Source of the DNA: DATGEP01 sp035310125
Lineage (GTDB): Bacteria; Chloroflexota; Ktedonobacteria; Ktedonobacterales; JADMIN01
Length of the DNA: 17,053 nt
Reading direction: 5' to 3'
Assembly (NCBI GenBank): GCA_035310125.1
Contig: DATGEP010000039.1
Coordinates: 1 to 17,053, forward strand
The translations under genes and the position numbers were made by a program. Below are positions 14,423-17,053 of this stretch, piece by piece; position 1 is the first letter of the stretch, and each line of letters starts with the position of its first letter. Below the pieces are notes generated by a model. That model was not told the DNA's origin and ran no database searches. It saw only the letters and a list, made by a program, of their open reading frames with translations.

Positions 14423-14787
14423 GTTACCGTAGTGTCCAGACCCTGAGCGGAAATCAGCCCACTCGCGCCGGACTGAGCAGTTAGCAGCCTGCCCAATGAG
14501 GAGATACGCGCCAGATAGAAAGCCGCCTACCTGGACTCAGCAAAGCGAAAAACAGCCCGCTTCACTGACGATGCGACATCGGTAGAAACCGCCTACCCGT
14601 CGCGGCGACCAATTCGGAGAACAGCCCGATCATCGCCTTGCGCCGCCCAGTCAAAGATCAGCTTGGCCGGTTGGCGGTGCCGCCATCGCATGGGTAGCAG
14701 CCCCACGTTTGCGGCGGCCATCGGAGCGGAAAACAGCCTGCTCCAATACATGTGAGAGAGTGGAGAACCATCCGCTCCATCATCATG
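14388..14787 (-). ncRNA. Candidate non-coding RNA: tandem array of about ten small hairpins with conserved loops
   Basis: Read on the minus strand, ten stem-loops follow each other at 30-39 nt intervals: 14779-14761, 14744-14723, 14705-14691, 14670-14647, 14629-14614, 14597-14581, 14562-14543, 14534-14511, 14494-14475 and 14464-14445. All but the first (diverged) share a loop opening GCTG or GCGG: GCTGTTTT, GCTGCTA, GCTGATCT, GCTGTTCT, GCGGTTT, GCTGTTTT, GCGGCTTT, GCTGCTAA, GCTGATTT. The stems (4-8 bp) are unrelated in sequence but stay paired, for example GGTAG/CTACC, AAGCGG/TCGCTT, GGGCAG/CTGCTC and GAGTGG/CCGCTC. Non-Watson-Crick pairs are G-U on this strand in five cases, against two A-C mismatches, favouring minus-strand RNA. 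A promoter-like element lies just upstream and a terminator closes it. No matching known RNA family was recognised. Confidence 0.6.
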
Positions 14788-14792
14788 CACCA

Positions 14793-14822
14793 ATAATAAT
14801 CTATATCCTATGCCAAATGCAA
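14793..14822 (-). promoter_or_regulatory. Promoter-like element for the hairpin-array RNA
   Basis: On the minus strand TTGCAT (14822-14817) and TATTAT (14798-14793) are 18 bp apart in an AT-rich island. The predicted start, about 14786, is a few bases before the first hairpin. Confidence 0.45.
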
Positions 14823-15007
14823 GTATATGTTTCTTCGAGAGATCATTTATTTTTCTTTATGCATCGGTGGCCCCATTGTGCCGCGCGATGCCTCCACTCC
14901 CCACCCAAACGGGGAGCCGCGAGCTGGCGGAACGACTGATGCCGGTCGTCCTCCTGGCGGTGTACACCGTACTGTGGCGCAATGATTGACTCCGACATGA
15001 GGATACT
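14823..15007. other. Intergenic region before the phosphatase gene
   Basis: This stretch completes the 864-bp gap between the sigma-like gene and the phosphatase. Bases 14823-14860 are AT-rich (tracts of T and TTTAT) in an otherwise GC-rich window, suiting promoters in either direction. GTGTACAC at 14960-14967 is a perfect 8-bp palindrome. No plus-strand promoter for the phosphatase was identified with confidence. Confidence 0.3.
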
Positions 15008-15520
15008 ATGACGATTTCCCGCTTCTACTGGCTTATCGAGGGCGTGCTCGCCGGCTGCTCATGCCCTGGCATATCGAGCGGTCGGGATGGTGCGCCGAGC
15101 AATCGGATCGCGCATGACCCCCAACTGCTCGACGACGATCTGAATTGGCTCCATGAGCGCGGCATCCGTGCGGTGCTCTCGCTGACCGAGACGCCGCTGG
15201 CGGAGGGCGCGTTGGCGCGGCACGGCCTGGCGGGCCTGCACATCCCCGTGAACGACCTTACGGCGCCCGCACCAGAACAGCTCGACCATGCGCTGGCGTT
15301 CATTGATCAACATGTGCGCGCGGGCGGCGCCGTGGCCGTCCATTGCCTGATGGGCCAGGGTCGCACCGGCACCGTACTGGCCGCCTATCGTATTCGTGCT
15401 GGTCGCGCCGTGCCCGATGCGCTGGCCGAGCTTCGCGCGATCTGCCCCGGCGCCGTCAGCTCCCCTGAGCAGGAGCGCGCCCTCCATGCCTTCGCTCGCC
15501 GCCGCGATTGGATTGTATGA
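15008..15520 (+). CDS. Dual-specificity/tyrosine phosphatase, DUSP23-like
   Basis: The 170-residue protein has the Cys-based phosphatase signature HCLMGQGRTG (112-121), with nucleophile Cys113 and phosphate-binding Arg119. The probable general acid is Asp83 in IPVNDLTAP. The N-terminal FYWLIEGVLAGCSCPG and the spacing throughout match the small single-domain VH1-like group related to DUSP23. It would remove phosphate from Tyr/Ser/Thr residues or from small phospho-substrates; the target is unknown and no kinase is nearby. There is no signal peptide, so it is cytoplasmic. ATG 15008 has GAGG seven bases upstream. It appears monocistronic, with 423 bp before the next gene. Confidence 0.88.
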   Translation: MTISRFYWLIEGVLAGCSCPGISSGRDGAPSNRIAHDPQLLDDDLNWLHERGIRAVLSLTETPLAEGALARHGLAGLHIPVNDLTAPAPEQLDHALAFIDQHVRAGGAVAVHCLMGQGRTGTVLAAYRIRAGRAVPDALAELRAICPGAVSSPEQERALHAFARRRDWIV

Positions 15521-15943
15521 TCTGACCTCATCTCGACGACACGCGCACATCCTCCTTCACCGCCCGCTCCGGCAAACCATGCGGCCAAACGCAATCAATT
15601 CCCACACCCATACGATGACAAAATAGTACTAATAGGCTAATAAAACGGACGAAAGTACCATTCAAACGGGAGGGATTGGCGCCGCGTCCTGAGGCGTCTT
15701 GTATAGTCCCTCTCGTGCCTTCCGCCAGATGCTCAAACGGACGTACAGATGACGCCCGGATGATATCGTCCTGGTCGCAACGGCGCACACTGCTTGGCTC
15801 TTGTTGATGCGGCGGTTCCGCGGACCGCCGGTAGAACGGGGAAGACGCAGGAGGCGTGATTCCCCGAGGAGGGCTTAACAATCGCGGTTACGCAGCCGCG
15901 ACTGGCTCCATACGAACATGGAGCCTTCAGGAGGTTACTTTAC
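15521..15943 (+). promoter_or_regulatory. Long leader with four hairpins before the secreted cell-wall enzyme
   Basis: No gene is seen. A weak promoter candidate is ATGACA (15615-15620), 17 bp, TAATAA (15638-15643), in an AT-rich patch. Downstream are four perfect-arm hairpins: GGCGGT/ACCGCC (15811-15829); CGGGGAA/TTCCCCG (15837-15866) enclosing ACGC/GCGT with loop AGGAG; TCGCGG/CCGCGA (15882-15901); and GGCTCCAT/ATGGAGCC (15904-15925). The last ends three bases before the AGGAGG Shine-Dalgarno (15929-15934). The compact series suggests a regulatory RNA leader. It was not matched to a known riboswitch class, although cell-wall hydrolase genes in other phyla often carry c-di-AMP riboswitches. 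Confidence 0.5.
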
Positions 15944-16606
15944 GTGCAGCTTTTGACTCTTCGCCAGAATCGTTTCGTCCGATCGTTGGGCGTGATGCGC
16001 TCTGGCCTACTTCTGGCAGGCGTGCTCGGACTTGCCCTTGTTTCCTCACAGATCGGCGCCGCGCCCAGGGCGCACGCCGCATCGAACACCGCAACGGCTC
16101 CGTGGCTCTACTTCCAGCGCGGCTACTACGTAGATAATGGCTGGCTTTGCTATGGATGGAACGACGGCGCGTACCACTGCACACATCACTGGTACCGCAA
16201 CGGTAATGGAAAGCTTGTCTCCACGAACACGAAGTGGGTACCCAACTACGGTGCCACCCACACCGCGCCGGTGACTCACCGCTCCGCCCCGGTCTCCCAT
16301 ACTCCCACCTACACCCCGCCGTCGGGCTCCGGCTGGAGTGGCAGCGTTCAGGGAGAGATCCGCGCGGTCTTCGGTCCAAATGCGGGCGCGGCGCTAGCGA
16401 TTGCCGCCTGTGAGTCCAGCTACAATCCCGGCGCGTACAACCGCTCCAGCGGTGCGTCCGGCGTCTTCCAGTTCCTGCGCAGCACCTGGGCGACGACATC
16501 CTATGCCGGCTACTCGCCCTTCAACGCCTGGGCCAACATTCACGCGGCCTACCAGGTCTTCCAGCGCGACGGCTACAGCTGGCGCGAATGGCAGTGCCAG
16601 CCCTAA
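15944..16606 (+). CDS. Secreted lysozyme-fold cell-wall hydrolase (transglycosylase-like)
   Basis: The 220-residue protein has a signal peptide: basic n-region (RQNRFVRSLGVMR), hydrophobic core 20-36 (SGLLLAGVLGLALVSS), and a likely cut after AHA at 43-45. A Tyr/Trp/His-rich segment (54-103) and a Thr/Pro/Ser linker (104-130) follow. The C-terminal domain (135-220) reads IRAVFGPNAGAALAIAACESSYNPGAYN...GASGVFQFLRSTW, matching lysozyme-like transglycosylase domains with catalytic Glu157 in CESSYNP, and ending WREWQC. It probably cleaves peptidoglycan glycan strands outside the cell. Cysteines 69, 79, 156 and 218 could form disulfides. GTG 15944 is chosen because AGGAGG lies nine bases upstream and the full signal peptide follows. 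The leader is highly structured. Confidence 0.82.
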   Translation: MQLLTLRQNRFVRSLGVMRSGLLLAGVLGLALVSSQIGAAPRAHAASNTATAPWLYFQRGYYVDNGWLCYGWNDGAYHCTHHWYRNGNGKLVSTNTKWVPNYGATHTAPVTHRSAPVSHTPTYTPPSGSGWSGSVQGEIRAVFGPNAGAALAIAACESSYNPGAYNRSSGASGVFQFLRSTWATTSYAGYSPFNAWANIHAAYQVFQRDGYSWREWQCQP

Positions 16607-16698
16607 CCAGCCCCATCACCTGATCGCACCAGGCAGTGCGCCGTTTTGCCGTGGAGATTCGCACGACGCTGATCCCCACGGCCTCACTCGTATTATGT

Positions 16699-17053
16699 CT
16701 AACTGCTTGCCCCGGCCACATGCTCGACAATGTAGTCAAGCACAGATTCTTTTCGGCCCATGTTTTTGGGTTTCGTACCAGGATTCTGCTTCTGGACCAG
16801 TACGACAGCCTCTTTTAGTTTTGTGAGCGAGTAACGATCCAACGCCAATTGGAGTTGGTGATCTCCATAAAGCGTACGTAGCGCGTACGGGTTCGGTGGA
16901 GCATAAGGATTAAGTAGAGCTTCGTCTACATATCCTACAGGCTCCAATTTAATTTCGTGTTTTGTCTTATTCTTGCTTGAAGTGCTCGCCCCTCTATTTT
17001 TGGCCGGGCGCTTTATTGAGGCGACTTCAGTGTACAAAGTGCGAATCCTTGAC
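16699..17053 (-). CDS. Unknown protein, C-terminal part, runs off the window
   Basis: The reading frame is open to the window end on the minus strand; the first possible start inside the window is a TTG at 17037, without a Shine-Dalgarno, so the gene probably starts beyond 17053 and only its last ~117 codons are present. The visible product starts with a Lys-rich linker (KRPAKNRGASTSSKNKTKHE) and a Pro/Tyr/Asn stretch (LLNPYAPPNPYALRTLYG). It ends in a helical block DRYSLTKLKEAVVLVQKQNP...RKESVLDYIVEHV, which resembles a SAP/Rho-N-like helix-extended-helix DNA- or RNA-binding motif. Base composition is noticeably more AT-rich than neighbouring genes, a possible sign of transfer. It converges on the cell-wall enzyme, with 92 bp between stops and no clear terminator. 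Confidence 0.5.
   Translation of the reverse strand, partial: SRIRTLYTEVASIKRPAKNRGASTSSKNKTKHEIKLEPVGYVDEALLNPYAPPNPYALRTLYGDHQLQLALDRYSLTKLKEAVVLVQKQNPGTKPKNMGRKESVLDYIVEHVAGASS

Noticed and set aside
14440..14785. CRISPR array, because of ~36-bp periodic repeats with variable sequence between them
   Set aside because: Repeat units are highly degenerate (only about four loop bases constant), spacing varies from 30 to 39, and no cas gene is near. Hairpins with covarying stems explain the pattern better.
14388..14787. CsrB/RsmZ-type CsrA sponge RNA
   Set aside because: The architecture is similar, but the loops read GCTG/GCGG and lack the GGA core that CsrA binds.
14593..14793. 66-aa minus-strand open frame inside the hairpin array
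   Set aside because: It covers only part of the array, has no Shine-Dalgarno or recognisable family, and the repeat period breaks the frame.
15811..15925. ydaO-yuaA (c-di-AMP) riboswitch
   Set aside because: The gene context fits, but the conserved core blocks could not be recognised; left as an unclassified structured leader.

Overview
The window reads like the chromosome of a GC-rich, heterotrophic member of the Chloroflexota, most likely near the Ktedonobacteria. This is inferred from gene content and protein style: a short IF2 with a Gly/Pro/Arg-rich N-terminus, a Gram-positive-type ferrochelatase, separate AroH plus a Thermotoga-type DAHP synthase, and a recombinase resembling the large serine recombinases common in Ktedonobacteria. 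No rRNA or tRNA is present to confirm it.

Layout. (1) 1-2450 is a decayed defence and mobile-element patch: a 59-codon remnant that looks like the start of hsdM joined in frame to the end of hsdS, then the N-terminal half of an Mrr-like restriction endonuclease broken by a 7-G frameshift, running directly into a serine recombinase that has lost its catalytic domain. (2) 2477-5474 holds housekeeping metabolism: an SDR dehydrogenase (minus strand) divergent from ferrochelatase and a quinone oxidoreductase (plus strand, 21 bp apart). (3) 5475-7945 is infB, with a terminator-like hairpin and a second hairpin touching the Shine-Dalgarno in its leader. (4) 7946-10220 is an aromatic amino acid operon, aroH-aroF plus a small unknown gene. 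It is preceded by a promoter, a leader peptide containing Tyr-Phe-Gln-Tyr-Tyr-Phe-Tyr, and a strong intrinsic terminator: classical ribosome-mediated attenuation. (5) 10411-12404 is glcF facing a LOG-family gene. (6) 12544-14143 (minus) is a sigma-70-like factor followed by an XRE-type HTH protein. (7) 14388-14787 (minus) is the most unusual element: a probable non-coding RNA gene made of about ten short stem-loops whose 7-8 nt loops share GCTG/GCGG while the stems differ but stay paired. It has a promoter-like sequence at one end and an intrinsic terminator at the other. (8) 15008-16606 carries a DUSP23-like phosphatase and a secreted lysozyme-fold cell-wall enzyme with a hairpin-rich leader. 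(9) 16699-17053 is a gene of unknown function running off the window.

How it fits together. The aroH/aroF block is a self-contained regulated unit: chorismate entry (DAHP synthase) and exit toward Phe/Tyr (chorismate mutase) are controlled together by the supply of charged tRNA-Phe/tRNA-Tyr. The hairpin-array RNA lies just upstream of, and on the same strand as, the sigma/XRE pair, which has its own extended -10 promoter after the terminator, so an array-RNA/regulator module is possible but unproven. The first 2.4 kb shows repeated deletion and recombination in a former restriction-modification island.
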